A stretch of 57,104 nucleotides of DNA, from NCBI GenBank assembly GCA_910585015.1, contig CAJUCT010000022.1, forward strand, positions 2,347 to 59,450, given 5' to 3'. Below, in pieces: positions 25,433 through 33,775 of this stretch. Both the position numbers and the translations under genes were made by a program. The DNA comes from an uncultured Acetatifactor sp. (GTDB lineage Bacteria > Bacillota > Clostridia > Lachnospirales > Lachnospiraceae). The notes under the pieces were generated by a model. It saw nothing but the letters and a program-made list of their open reading frames with translations. It ran no database searches and was not told the DNA's origin. The stretch's first letter is position 1. Each line of letters starts with the position of its first letter.

Positions 25433-26299
25433 ATGGAGACAATAAGTGAGATTATTGCGAACTTAAGAAGGTATGTGCCCAGCATAGAGCTTGGCGATGT
25501 GCTGGAGATATTGATTATTGCGTTTCTCCTCTATCACATCATGCTGTGGATTCAAAAGACCAGGGCCTGGACACTGCTCAAGGGCCTGCTTGTGATTCTG
25601 CTTTTTTGGGTTGTGGCATTCTACTTTAAGATGAATACTATTCTGTGGCTGGGAGAAAACGTGTTTGGATTTGCCGTGACAGCCATAATTGTAGTGCTGC
25701 AGCCGGAACTGCGCAAAGCCCTGGAGGAGTTGGGCAATAAAAACCTGATTGCCAATGCGCTGCCCTTTGACAACGGCAGGAACACAGACAACTCATTCAC
25801 GGAGAAGACGGTGAGCGAGATCACCCGGGCCTGTGTGGAGATGAGTAAAGTAAAGACAGGGGCGCTGATCGTCATTGAACAGAAGGAGTCTCTGGCGGAA
25901 TATGAGAGGACGGGTATTGACGTGGATGGGCTGGTCACCAGTCAGCTGCTGATCAATATCTTTGAACACAATACGCCTCTGCACGACGGAGCGGTTATTG
26001 TTCGGGGCAATCGAATCACATCGGCCACCTGTTATCTGCCGCAGTCCGACAATGGAGCGATCAGCAAGGAAGTGGGCACCAGGCACAGGGCCGGCGTAGG
26101 CATCTCCGAGGTAACGGACTCCGTTACGGTGATTGTATCGGAGCAGACCGGTAAGATCAGCATCACGTTTGGCGGGCAGCTGGAACGGGGCTTTGACGGG
26201 GACGGCTTGAAAAAGCGACTGATGGAGTTGACCAATTTGGCAGGAGATGTAGGAAAAAGCAAGCGGAAAAGGAAAGGAAAGGGCAGGCGGGAAGCATGA
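25433..26299 (+). CDS. cdaA: Membrane diadenylate cyclase CdaA
   Basis: A 288-residue c-di-AMP synthase with three N-terminal membrane helices (about 20-90) and a DAC domain. Both active-site motifs are present: DGA at 185-187 and GTRHRA at 215-220. It condenses two ATP to c-di-AMP, which controls potassium and osmolyte balance. The C-terminus ends in a basic tail (KSKRKRKGKGRREA). Its stop overlaps cdaR by four bases. The cdaA-cdaR-glmM order is the conserved Firmicutes arrangement. Confidence 0.95.
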   Translation: METISEIIANLRRYVPSIELGDVLEILIIAFLLYHIMLWIQKTRAWTLLKGLLVILLFWVVAFYFKMNTILWLGENVFGFAVTAIIVVLQPELRKALEELGNKNLIANALPFDNGRNTDNSFTEKTVSEITRACVEMSKVKTGALIVIEQKESLAEYERTGIDVDGLVTSQLLINIFEHNTPLHDGAVIVRGNRITSATCYLPQSDNGAISKEVGTRHRAGVGISEVTDSVTVIVSEQTGKISITFGGQLERGFDGDGLKKRLMELTNLAGDVGKSKRKRKGKGRREA

Positions 26300-27612
26300 A
26301 AGGGAAGATAGGCTCCAAAATACGATCCATATTATTCTCCCACTGGCTGTTGAAAATCATGTCCCTGCTGTTGGCTTTCGCACTATGGTTTTTGGTAATC
26401 AGCACCAATGACCCGGTGGATGAAAAGCGGTTCCAGAATATAAGGGTAAATCTGCTCAACACGGAGTTGTTGACGGAAAACGGCCAGGTATACGAGGTTC
26501 TGGACAACACGGATGTATTGCGCAATGTGACCTTTGACGCGCCCAACAGTGTCAGGAGAGAAATCCAGAGCAGTGATATTATTGCGGAAGCGGATCTGAC
26601 CAATCTGACAGTGACCAATACAGTGGAGATCAAGTTCTCTTGCCCCAAATACGGTGATAAAGTTCAGAACATCAGCGGCAATATAGAGTACGTAAAACTG
26701 AATATCGAGAAAAAAGAACGGAAGACTGTGGATATCGCTATTAAGATCACTGGCAATGTGGAAGAGGGCTATGTCATTGGGGACAAGAGCCTGGATCGCA
26801 ACCGCCTGGAAATCCAGGGACCTGAGTCTGCCATTGGGGAGATTGTCAAGGCCGAGGTGGAAGTGGATGTAACGGGCATCACAGGCACCAGTACGGCCTT
26901 GGGAACCATCAAGCTGTTAGATAAAGACGGCAATGAAGTGAACAGAGCATCGGTGTCCAAAAACCTGGACACGGTCAATATCACGGTGGAGATGTGGGAG
27001 ACCAAAGAGATTCCCGTACTCTACAGCTATTCCGGCACTGTGGCAGAAGGATATGAGGATACAGGGGATATAGAAGGTTCCATTGCCACCGTGAGAGTTG
27101 CAGGACCTGCTGACCTTTTGAAGAGTGTCACAGAGTTGGAGGTAGCTAAAGAGAATATCAATATTACCGGGGAAACCAAGGACTTTGAGACCACCGTGCG
27201 GCTGAGAAACTATTTGCCCAAGGGAGTCTATTTTGCCGAGGACGGTTTCAACGATACGGCTACAGTGAAAGTCCTGATTGAAAAGATTGAGCAGAGACAT
27301 ATTACGCTGCGGACAGAGAATATTCAGATCATCAATGTGCCGGAGGATGTGACCTGCGAGATCGTGGGGACTTCGCCGCTGGTAGTGGAAGGGCGCAGCG
27401 GCTTTGTGGCCCTGTTACAGGAGGCAAGCCTCCCGGGTGTGGTTGATGTGGGAGCCTGGATTGAGGATACCAACCCTAACCAGCCGCTGGAGGGGGACTA
27501 CAGCCTGACGGTAAATGTTTCGCTGCTCCCGGAACAGAGAAAGATAAGTTCACCTTCAGTAACTCTGCGTTTTACGCCTGTTCATGATGAGAATGAGGAT
27601 GAGGAAGAATAG
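26296..27612 (+). CDS. cdaR: YbbR-domain regulator of CdaA
   Basis: A 438-residue protein with one N-terminal membrane helix (about residues 15-38, WLLKIMSLLLAFALWFLVIS) and four tandem extracytoplasmic YbbR-like beta domains. It binds CdaA and modulates its activity. The C-terminus is acidic (HDENEDEEE). It overlaps cdaA and is followed 26 bases later by glmM. Confidence 0.9.
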   Translation: MKGKIGSKIRSILFSHWLLKIMSLLLAFALWFLVISTNDPVDEKRFQNIRVNLLNTELLTENGQVYEVLDNTDVLRNVTFDAPNSVRREIQSSDIIAEADLTNLTVTNTVEIKFSCPKYGDKVQNISGNIEYVKLNIEKKERKTVDIAIKITGNVEEGYVIGDKSLDRNRLEIQGPESAIGEIVKAEVEVDVTGITGTSTALGTIKLLDKDGNEVNRASVSKNLDTVNITVEMWETKEIPVLYSYSGTVAEGYEDTGDIEGSIATVRVAGPADLLKSVTELEVAKENINITGETKDFETTVRLRNYLPKGVYFAEDGFNDTATVKVLIEKIEQRHITLRTENIQIINVPEDVTCEIVGTSPLVVEGRSGFVALLQEASLPGVVDVGAWIEDTNPNQPLEGDYSLTVNVSLLPEQRKISSPSVTLRFTPVHDENEDEEE

Positions 27613-27638
27613 ACAAATCTTTAAAGGAGCGATAAATT

Positions 27639-28988
27639 ATGGGTAGATTATTTGGAACAGACGGAGTCAGAGGTATTGCCAACGAGGAACTTACCCCTCT
27701 GCTTGCCATGCAGCTGGGGCAGGCGGGCGCCTATGTATTGACGAAGGAAAAGGAACATAAACCTACGATTATGGTAGGCTGTGATACCCGGATATCCGGC
27801 GATATGCTGGCCAATGCTCTGATGGCAGGAGCCTGTTCCGTGGGGGCAAACTGTGTGTATGTAGGGGTGATCCCCACTCCCGCAGTGGCTTTTCTCACAC
27901 AGAAATACAAGGTGGATGCGGGAGTGGTGATCTCCGCCTCCCACAATCCGGTGGAATTTAATGGCATCAAATTCTTTGACGGAGACGGCTACAAGCTGCC
28001 GGACGCGCTGGAGGACGAGATTGAGGCGCTGATCGATTCCCAGATGCAGGGCGTGAAGTTCCCCATAGGTCCCGGCGTGGGCAAGATCAAATACCGTACC
28101 GATGCCCGGGAGGAATACATCAATCACGCGATCCAGTCGGTGAAGGTAGATCTGAGCCGTCTGAAGATTGTGGTGGACTGCGCGGAGGGCGCTGCCTATT
28201 ACACCTCGGTGGAGGCGCTGAAGGAAATGGGCGGCGAGGTAGTCGCCATCCACAATAACCCGGACGGCACAAATATTAACGCCAACTGCGGATCCACCCA
28301 CATGGAGGAACTGCAGGCCAGGGTAGTATACGAGAAAGCGGATGTGGGCCTGGCCTTTGACGGGGATGCGGACCGCCTGCTGGCAGTGGACGAGAACGGT
28401 AAGATCGTGGACGGAGACCAGATCATGGCCATTGTAGGCGATTATTTGAAGGGGCAGGGAAGGCTGAAAAAGGACACCATTGTGGCCACCATCATGAGCA
28501 ATTTGGGATTCTTTCTGATGGCGGAAAAGCAGGGGCTGCATGTGGAGCAGACCAAGGTGGGCGACCGGTATGTGTTGGAGAGGATGAAGGAGTTGGGCGC
28601 AAGCCTGGGTGGAGAGCAGTCGGGACATGTGATTTTTCTGGACGAGAATACCACGGGGGATGGGCTTCTCAGTGCGCTGCATTTGCTGCAGGTAATGGTG
28701 GAGACAGGCAAATCCCTGTCAGAACTGGCACAGATCATGGAGGTTCTTCCTCAGGCCCTGGTCAATGCCAAGGTGGCCAACCACAAGAAGGAACGCTATA
28801 TGGAGTATCCGGAGATCGCCGAGGCCATTGCGGCGCTGGAGAAGAAGTTCGCTGGAGAGGGCAGAGTGCTGATTCGGCCTTCCGGAACCGAGCCGCTGGT
28901 GCGGGTTATGATCGAGGGCAAGGATTACGAGGCCATCCAGGCCGAGGCTACGGCGCTGGCAAAATTGATTCAGGACAGAATGTTTTGA
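27639..28988 (+). CDS. glmM: Phosphoglucosamine mutase
   Basis: A 449-residue alpha-D-phosphohexomutase. The phosphoserine loop ISASHNPVEFNG is near residue 100, the metal loop DGDADR near 240, and the sugar and phosphate loops (GGEQSGH, RPSGTEPLVRV) follow. It makes glucosamine-1-phosphate for UDP-GlcNAc, hence for peptidoglycan and for the polysaccharide genes further on. GlmM also binds CdaA in other Firmicutes. Confidence 0.95.
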   Translation: MGRLFGTDGVRGIANEELTPLLAMQLGQAGAYVLTKEKEHKPTIMVGCDTRISGDMLANALMAGACSVGANCVYVGVIPTPAVAFLTQKYKVDAGVVISASHNPVEFNGIKFFDGDGYKLPDALEDEIEALIDSQMQGVKFPIGPGVGKIKYRTDAREEYINHAIQSVKVDLSRLKIVVDCAEGAAYYTSVEALKEMGGEVVAIHNNPDGTNINANCGSTHMEELQARVVYEKADVGLAFDGDADRLLAVDENGKIVDGDQIMAIVGDYLKGQGRLKKDTIVATIMSNLGFFLMAEKQGLHVEQTKVGDRYVLERMKELGASLGGEQSGHVIFLDENTTGDGLLSALHLLQVMVETGKSLSELAQIMEVLPQALVNAKVANHKKERYMEYPEIAEAIAALEKKFAGEGRVLIRPSGTEPLVRVMIEGKDYEAIQAEATALAKLIQDRMF

Positions 28989-29016
28989 TGTATTATAAGT
29001 AGGAGGTATAAGTATT

Positions 29017-29280
29017 ATGGTCAGCCAGAAGGTTACTATCAAGAATCCCACAGGTCTGCATCTGAGACCGGCGGGAATACTATGCAAGGAAGCTATGCAG
29101 TTCAAATCTCTTATCACCTTTACATTTCGGGACAGTACAGCCAATGCCAAGAGTGTGCTGAGCGTGTTGGGCGCCTGCGTAAAATGTGGGGATGAGATTG
29201 AATTTATCTGTGAGGGGGAAGATGAGCAGGAGGCGCTGAAAACCCTGATAGGAGCAGTAGAAAGCGGGCTGGGAGAATAA
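29017..29280 (+). CDS. HPr-family phosphocarrier protein
   Basis: An 87-residue HPr-like protein. His15 (TGLHLRPAG) and the regulatory Ser46 (NAKSVLSVL) are both in their usual positions. So both EI-dependent transfer and HprK-dependent control are chemically possible. It may be the general HPr or a Crh-like paralogue; sequence alone does not decide. It ends the glmM operon and faces the - strand gene at 29294 with a 13-base gap and no visible terminator. Confidence 0.85.
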   Translation: MVSQKVTIKNPTGLHLRPAGILCKEAMQFKSLITFTFRDSTANAKSVLSVLGACVKCGDEIEFICEGEDEQEALKTLIGAVESGLGE

Positions 29281-29293
29281 ACTCCGTTCCCGC

Positions 29294-29752
29294 CTAAAAC
29301 AGATAGAACAGTACGGCCACACATACCCCCAGGATGCCGCCCATCAGCACCTGGAAGGGTGTGTGGCCGATAAACTCCTTCAGCTTGTCCTGGGCCGATA
29401 ATTCATCGCGTCCCATATCCTCGAAGATTTTGATGATATTGTTGAGCAGCTGAGCCTGGATGCCCGTCTCCCGGCGAACGCCGATGGCATCATACATAAC
29501 GATGATAGCTACGACCAGAGAGATGGCAAAGGCAAAACTGGCGGAGCCGTGCTCTAAATAGGTGGCAGTGACCAGCGCGCATACGGTGGCGGAATGGGAA
29601 CTGGGCATACCGCCGCTTCCCACCAGACGCTCCGCCACAAACTTTTTTGTAAAGAGCAGATGAATCAGCGTCTTGAGAATCTGGGCTACCAGCCATCCCA
29701 AGGCGGCGGCAAGAAAAATCTTATTTTGCGTTAATCCGGTAAAAAAATCCAT
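29294..29752 (-). CDS. Divergent PAP2 family membrane protein (YuiD-like)
   Basis: A 152-residue membrane protein and the only convincing - strand gene here. It has four to five hydrophobic segments and the GGMPSSHSATV motif that resembles the PAP2 phosphatase signature, as in the DUF212 family. The catalytic activity of this family is not established. I chose the start at 29752 (GAGGTT before the ATG), not the longer frame starting at 29833. Confidence 0.85.
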   Translation of the reverse strand: MDFFTGLTQNKIFLAAALGWLVAQILKTLIHLLFTKKFVAERLVGSGGMPSSHSATVCALVTATYLEHGSASFAFAISLVVAIIVMYDAIGVRRETGIQAQLLNNIIKIFEDMGRDELSAQDKLKEFIGHTPFQVLMGGILGVCVAVLFYLF

Positions 29753-29857
29753 ATTCACAACCTCATTTCTCTGTACATTATACACGATTCCGCTTAAGAT
29801 ATCCAGACCTTTAGATGCTTTTTTGTTGTTCATGCATCTTTGAGGATACGGAATGTA

Positions 29858-29886
29858 TTGAAAAGGGTAGAAGTTTATGGTAATAT
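29858..29886 (+). promoter_or_regulatory. Promoter of the GtrB-like gene
   Basis: TTGAAA (29858-29863), 17-base spacer, TAATAT (29881-29886). Confidence 0.6.
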
Positions 29887-29962
29887 TTTTTTTAAAAAAG
29901 CGGAGAATGATTGTAGTGGCTGTCGTGGTCCAAGCGTTATGCTGAGATAGAAAGGAAAAGAG

Positions 29963-30892
29963 ATGTGTATATTGAGCGTAATTGTTCCTTGTTACAATGA
30001 GGAGGAATCCGTTGCGGATTTCTATGCGGAGTTGATGAAAAATGAAGCCTTTTTTAGGGAAAAAGAACTGGAAGTAGAGATTCTGTACATCGACGACGGT
30101 TCCCGGGACAATACTGCGGCAGAGGTAAAAAAGCTACGGGAGGCGGACCAGCGGGTGCGTCTGATCTCCTTTTCCCGAAATTTTGGCAAGGAGGCAGGCA
30201 TGTATGCGGGACTGGAGAAGTCCCGGGGGGACTATGTGGTGATGATGGATGTGGATTTACAGGATCCCCCCTCGCTGCTGCCGCAGATGTACTCTTATAT
30301 AGAGCAGGGCTATGACTCTGTGGCTACCAGGCGTGTCAGCCGCAAGGGGGAGCCGCCGATCCGCTCCCTTTTTGCCCGAATGTTTTACCGGTTGATGAAA
30401 CATATTTCCCGGACGGAGATAATGGACGGCGCCAGAGACTACAGGCTGATGACACGCCAGATGGTGGATGCCATCCTGCAGATGCAGGAATACAACCGCT
30501 TTACCAAGGGGATCTACGGCTGGGTGGGCTTTCGGACCAAGTGGCTGGAATATGAGAATGTAGAGCGGGCCAAGGGTGAGACCAAATGGAATTTCTGGAA
30601 ACTGTTGATCTACTCCCTGGAGGGAATTACCGCCTTTTCCACCGTGCCCCTGAGCATAGCCTCCGTCATGGGGGTGCTTTTCTGCGTACTGGCGCTTATT
30701 CTGATCGTTTTTATCGTGGTGCGCACCAGTATTTTCGGAGATCCGGTGTCAGGCTGGCCCTCTCTGGTATGCATCATCTCACTGATCAGTGGTGTGCAGT
30801 TGTTCTGCATGGGCATTATCGGCCAGTACCTGGCCAAGACCTATCTGGAGGTAAAAAGGCGTCCAATCTATATCGTGAGGGAGGAATTATAG
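29963..30892 (+). CDS. GT2 glycosyltransferase, GtrB/DPM1-like (polyprenyl-phosphate sugar synthase)
   Basis: A 309-residue enzyme with an N-terminal GT-A domain (VIVPCYNEEESV; DxD-type motif in MMDVDLQDPP near residue 95) and two C-terminal membrane helices (about 225-255 and 265-290). This layout is that of GtrB/CsbB enzymes, which load glucose or a related sugar on undecaprenyl phosphate at the inner membrane face. It has its own promoter. No GtrA-like flippase is adjacent. Confidence 0.88.
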   Translation: MCILSVIVPCYNEEESVADFYAELMKNEAFFREKELEVEILYIDDGSRDNTAAEVKKLREADQRVRLISFSRNFGKEAGMYAGLEKSRGDYVVMMDVDLQDPPSLLPQMYSYIEQGYDSVATRRVSRKGEPPIRSLFARMFYRLMKHISRTEIMDGARDYRLMTRQMVDAILQMQEYNRFTKGIYGWVGFRTKWLEYENVERAKGETKWNFWKLLIYSLEGITAFSTVPLSIASVMGVLFCVLALILIVFIVVRTSIFGDPVSGWPSLVCIISLISGVQLFCMGIIGQYLAKTYLEVKRRPIYIVREEL

Positions 30893-30976
30893 GTTATATT
30901 CCAGTATATATACCCGCAATTTGTTACTTTTCGTTGATATATGAAGATATTTGATAATAAAAATTACTATACATTT

Positions 30977-30983
30977 TTCGACA
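30977..30983 (-). promoter_or_regulatory. Spo0A box (0A box) upstream of the Spo0A-C gene
   Basis: TTCGACA here is TGTCGAA on the - strand, a perfect 0A box, followed by AAAA as in extended boxes. A second near-match (CTCGACA, 31027-31033) lies just before the gene. A TATGAT-type -10 is possible at 30986-30996. Confidence 0.6.
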
Positions 30984-31014
30984 GATATGATATGATTAGT
31001 GCAATCAATTACAG

Positions 31015-31028
31015 TAAGGGGCAGTACT
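31015..31028. repeat. Left arm of a 14-bp inverted repeat around the Spo0A-C gene
   Basis: TAAGGGGCAGTACT is the exact reverse complement of 31457-31470. The arms bracket the whole gene, 428 bases apart, and both would be in the mRNA. Confidence 0.75.
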
Positions 31029-31052
31029 CGACATATGAAAGGGGAATTCATT

Positions 31053-31430
31053 ATGGACATTTCTGCTGTAAAAGATTACGAATTGGAGTGTTATATCACG
31101 GAGATTATGTTGGATATAGGCGTTCCTGCACATCTGAAGGGGTATCATTATCTGCGTGACGCGATCCTGCTTTCCGGCAGGGATATGGAGGTGGTGAGCA
31201 GCGTGACCAAGCTGCTGTATCCTACCATCGCGAAACATTTTAAGACCACGGATCAAAAGGTCGAGCGGGCGATCCGCAATGCCATTGAAGTGTCTTGGAC
31301 GAGGGGAAACGTCGAGACCTTTGAAAAACTGTTTGGATATTCTGCGCAACAGGGCAAAAGTCGTCCGACAAACAGCGAATACATAGCCAGGATCGCGGAC
31401 AAGATGCGGCTGGATATGAAAGCGAGATAA
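31053..31430 (+). CDS. Stand-alone Spo0A C-terminal DNA-binding domain protein
   Basis: A 125-residue protein matching the Spo0A effector domain along its length: ITEIMLDIGVPAHLKGYHYL, TKLLYPTIAKHF, the recognition region VERAIRNAIEVSWTRGN and LFGYSAQQGKSRPTNSEYIA. The receiver domain with its phosphorylated Asp is absent, and the short N-terminus leaves no room for one. Start 31053 follows AAAGGGG; an in-frame ATG at 31035 would add six residues. In Spo0A the unphosphorylated receiver inhibits this domain, so a free domain could bind 0A boxes without phosphorylation, or compete with Spo0A. A 0A box upstream suggests autoregulation. Monocistronic with its own terminator. Confidence 0.88.
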   Translation: MDISAVKDYELECYITEIMLDIGVPAHLKGYHYLRDAILLSGRDMEVVSSVTKLLYPTIAKHFKTTDQKVERAIRNAIEVSWTRGNVETFEKLFGYSAQQGKSRPTNSEYIARIADKMRLDMKAR

Positions 31431-31456
31431 GTAATTGAGATAATTTATTACCATTC

Positions 31457-31470
31457 AGTACTGCCCCTTA
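31457..31470. repeat. Right arm of the 14-bp inverted repeat
   Basis: AGTACTGCCCCTTA, the exact reverse complement of 31015-31028, seven bases before the terminator stem. Confidence 0.75.
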
Positions 31471-31476
31471 TAGCTA

Positions 31477-31504
31477 AAAAGAGACTGATTAAAGTCTCTT
31501 TTTT
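31477..31504 (+). terminator. Terminator of the Spo0A-C gene
   Basis: AAAAGAGACT (31477-31486) pairs with AGTCTCTTTT (31493-31502), ending in a T-run. Confidence 0.85.
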
Positions 31505-31506
31505 AG

Positions 31507-31536
31507 TTGTTCAAAACTGGAAAAGTGTGTTATAAT
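31507..31536 (+). promoter_or_regulatory. Promoter of the exopolysaccharide cluster
   Basis: TTGTTC (31507-31512), 18-base spacer, consensus TATAAT (31531-31536), right after the preceding terminator. It gives a leader of about 240 bases. Confidence 0.7.
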
Positions 31537-31572
31537 GAGCAAAATGCCATGTGTTTGGCTCTTGCGGGTAAA

Positions 31573-31753
31573 ATGTGCGTTAAAGCGCATATACTACTTC
31601 CAGAGAACATGTCAGGCAATTGCGAAAGGTTCTCTGCAAGTGACGTGGATGGTCAATATATACAAAAACGGGCTCCTACGCAGTGGCAAGTCGCCCTTAT
31701 TTTGTATATATTGCCCATCCACTGCTACCAGAAAGGGCGTTTTTCAAACGCCT
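31573..31753 (+). promoter_or_regulatory. Structured 5' leader of the exopolysaccharide cluster
   Basis: Four hairpins in series: ATGTGC/GCGCAT (31573-31590); CAGAGAAC/GTTCTCTG (31601-31636); a long stem GTGGATGG...CAAAA with TTTTG...CCATCCAC (31645-31722) continued by CGGGC/GCCC; and GGCGTTT/AAACGCC (31736-31753). The loop segment GCAGTGG (31680-31686) is complementary to CCACTGC (31719-31725), so a pseudoknot could compete with the base of the long stem. Small ORFs in this interval have no ribosome binding site and look spurious. No known riboswitch recognised. Confidence 0.55.
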
Positions 31754-31788
31754 AAGAGAATATGTTAGAGAAAGGGGCTGATGGGCGA

Positions 31789-32802
31789 ATGATCATTTTT
31801 TTATGGCTTATGCTGGCCCTGGTTCCCTGGCTGATCGGGGCGGCGGTTCAGGCGGTGCTGCATTGGAAGACATCGGAGGTGATCCATATGACGGATTCCT
31901 GGATTACCGGCAGTCTATGCTGTATCGGCCTGGGGGAGGCGCTGCATCTGCTGGGGGTTTTTGGGCATCTGTCCCTGGGCAGACTGCATATTTTGTGGTG
32001 TGGCAGTCTGGCGGTTCTGTGCCTGTTGGCCCTGGCGTTGGTGACAGGGGTCTGGCTTAAACACAGGGAACGCTTCCGCATTCTGCCCCAGAAGGGCGGA
32101 AGCTTTGTGCTGCCCGGATTTTTTCTGTTGATGGTGTTGACGCAGGTTGTGTATGTGTACTGCATGCCGGCCATAACTGCCCCCGGGGATATCACAGTGG
32201 AGACCCTGCGCAGTTTTCAGGCCACGGACGGCATCTATCTGGTGAATCCGCTGACGGGACAAGCTTATGTTCAGGGCATGTCCATGCGCTATAAGATTTT
32301 GGGGCTGCCCACTCTGTATACCCTGATAGGGTCCGGTTTCCCTGTGGACGGCGGGGTGCTGGTGCAGAATCTGATGTCGGTGGTGGTGCTGGCAGGGGCC
32401 TATATGGCATATTACCGCATCGCCAGGTTATTATTTGGGGATGATCTGCGAAAAAAATATTTGCTGCTCATTCTGGTGGCCATGGTTTTCTGGTGTGGGG
32501 AGGGCGCAGTCTGGCTGGACGGTTATGCCGCCCTGCACAGCGCATGGGTGGGAACCTCCATACGGAACCTGGTCCTGCTGCCCTATGCCCTGTCTTTGGG
32601 ACTTGAGAAGGATTGGCGTCATACCTGGCCCTGCATGGTTCTGTGTGTGATGGCGGAGGCTTGCGTCTGCTGGACCTTCAACGGATTGGGGATGTGCCTG
32701 CTTTTGCTGGCGGTGATGGCGGCGTTGGATAAAGTCAGCGCCAGCGGCCCGTACAGGCGTCTGTCTTCCCGCATATTTGGGAGAGAGGAGGAACGGCCGT
32801 GA
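31789..32802 (+). CDS. Multi-pass membrane protein of the exopolysaccharide cluster (part A)
   Basis: A 337-residue protein with about nine hydrophobic segments. It resembles large Lachnospiraceae polysaccharide-locus membrane proteins (possibly the DUF6077 type), but I am not sure of the family. It contains the soluble patch FQATDGIYLVNPLTGQAYV. I chose ATG 31789 behind AAAGGGG; 31762 is an alternative. The stop overlaps the next gene as GTGA. The two proteins together have the size of one polytopic protein, so this may be a naturally split gene. Confidence 0.6.
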   Translation: MIIFLWLMLALVPWLIGAAVQAVLHWKTSEVIHMTDSWITGSLCCIGLGEALHLLGVFGHLSLGRLHILWCGSLAVLCLLALALVTGVWLKHRERFRILPQKGGSFVLPGFFLLMVLTQVVYVYCMPAITAPGDITVETLRSFQATDGIYLVNPLTGQAYVQGMSMRYKILGLPTLYTLIGSGFPVDGGVLVQNLMSVVVLAGAYMAYYRIARLLFGDDLRKKYLLLILVAMVFWCGEGAVWLDGYAALHSAWVGTSIRNLVLLPYALSLGLEKDWRHTWPCMVLCVMAEACVCWTFNGLGMCLLLLAVMAALDKVSASGPYRRLSSRIFGREEERP

Positions 32803-33719
32803 GGGAACTTCTGCAAAGCGCGTTATATGGTCCGGGCGGCTATTTTCAGAGCAACCACATGGTGGCGCTGGTATTGGGTATTCTGCTGTACTTCTTTGCG
32901 GCGGGAAGAGCGCTCAAGGCACGGGAAAAGCGGCTGTTGGCGGTGACGGCGGTGCTGCTGGCGCTGGTGCTGTTCCCCGGAAGCGCTGCCGTATTGATGT
33001 TATATCAGACCGGATTCTACAGCTACCACTGGATCTGGAGTCTGGCTCCCACGACTCTGTGCATCGCCTGGGGCGGTACATTGCTGTTGTGGGAGTTGAC
33101 CGGACAGCAGCGCCGGGACGGCAAAGAGGGCTGGCGGCTGGCGGCTGGTATGGCGGCGTTGCTGGCGCTTTTTCTGCTCACAGGCAATATGGGGAATCTC
33201 CGCAGTGCCGACAAGGAGCAGGAAACGGCCCGTCAGATGGCTGTTTATCTGGAGGAGGAGGTGCCGGAAAGCGGGGAGGCACTGCTATGGGCCCCCCGCC
33301 CTGTACTGGAGGCAGTCCGTAGGCAGACTGGCGGAATAAGGCTGCTGTATGGCCGGAATATGTGGGAGCCGGCGGCGGCGGCCTATGCTTATGACACATA
33401 TCCCATGGAACAGCAGCGTCTGTTTGATTGGATGGAAACCATAGAGAAGGGGGATGCCTACGAAATGCCTTCGGGACTGAAGACTTATCTGGAGGATGTG
33501 GCGGCGGTTCCGGTGGACAGCCAGGAGCAGGGCAGTCAGGCTGCGGCGGATGCCTATATGCTGCAGCTGGCGGCCAGGCAGGGATCGGGGCTGTGGGTAT
33601 TTCCGGCGCGGGTCACAGAGCGCATTACGCTGGCCTGTGGTTTGTTGCGGGAGGAGTACGGCCTGCATGTACAGATGCTGGGAGAAGCGGCGGGATACAC
33701 GGTCTGGAGATGCGGGTAA
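32799..33719 (+). CDS. Membrane protein of the exopolysaccharide cluster (part B)
   Basis: A 306-residue protein: four to five N-terminal membrane helices (to about residue 130) and a soluble C-terminal domain of about 170 residues. GTG start behind GAGAGGAGG, overlapping the previous stop by four bases. This good ribosome binding site argues for a true separate gene rather than a frameshift. Function unknown; it may act with the preceding protein in polymer handling or sugar transfer at the membrane. Confidence 0.6.
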   Translation: MRELLQSALYGPGGYFQSNHMVALVLGILLYFFAAGRALKAREKRLLAVTAVLLALVLFPGSAAVLMLYQTGFYSYHWIWSLAPTTLCIAWGGTLLLWELTGQQRRDGKEGWRLAAGMAALLALFLLTGNMGNLRSADKEQETARQMAVYLEEEVPESGEALLWAPRPVLEAVRRQTGGIRLLYGRNMWEPAAAAYAYDTYPMEQQRLFDWMETIEKGDAYEMPSGLKTYLEDVAAVPVDSQEQGSQAAADAYMLQLAARQGSGLWVFPARVTERITLACGLLREEYGLHVQMLGEAAGYTVWRCG

Positions 33720-33775
33720 TATCCTTTATCATCCATAATTTGCGCGCCGGTCAAGGCGGGCAGATGGGAGTCAGC

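Noticed and set aside
31573..31753. 6S RNA or tmRNA
   Set aside because: No tmRNA ends or tag reading frame and no single long rod with central bubble; it lies in the leader of a gene cluster.
31507..31768. Small ORFs in the exopolysaccharide leader
   Set aside because: No ribosome binding sites, overlap with strong hairpins, and no protein-like composition.
32780..32810. Frameshift joining the two membrane genes
   Set aside because: A strong ribosome binding site and GTGA overlap support a genuine second start.
33428..33775. Long N-terminal extension of the GT2 at 33776
   Set aside because: It overlaps the preceding gene in another frame and has Gly/Ala-rich out-of-frame composition.
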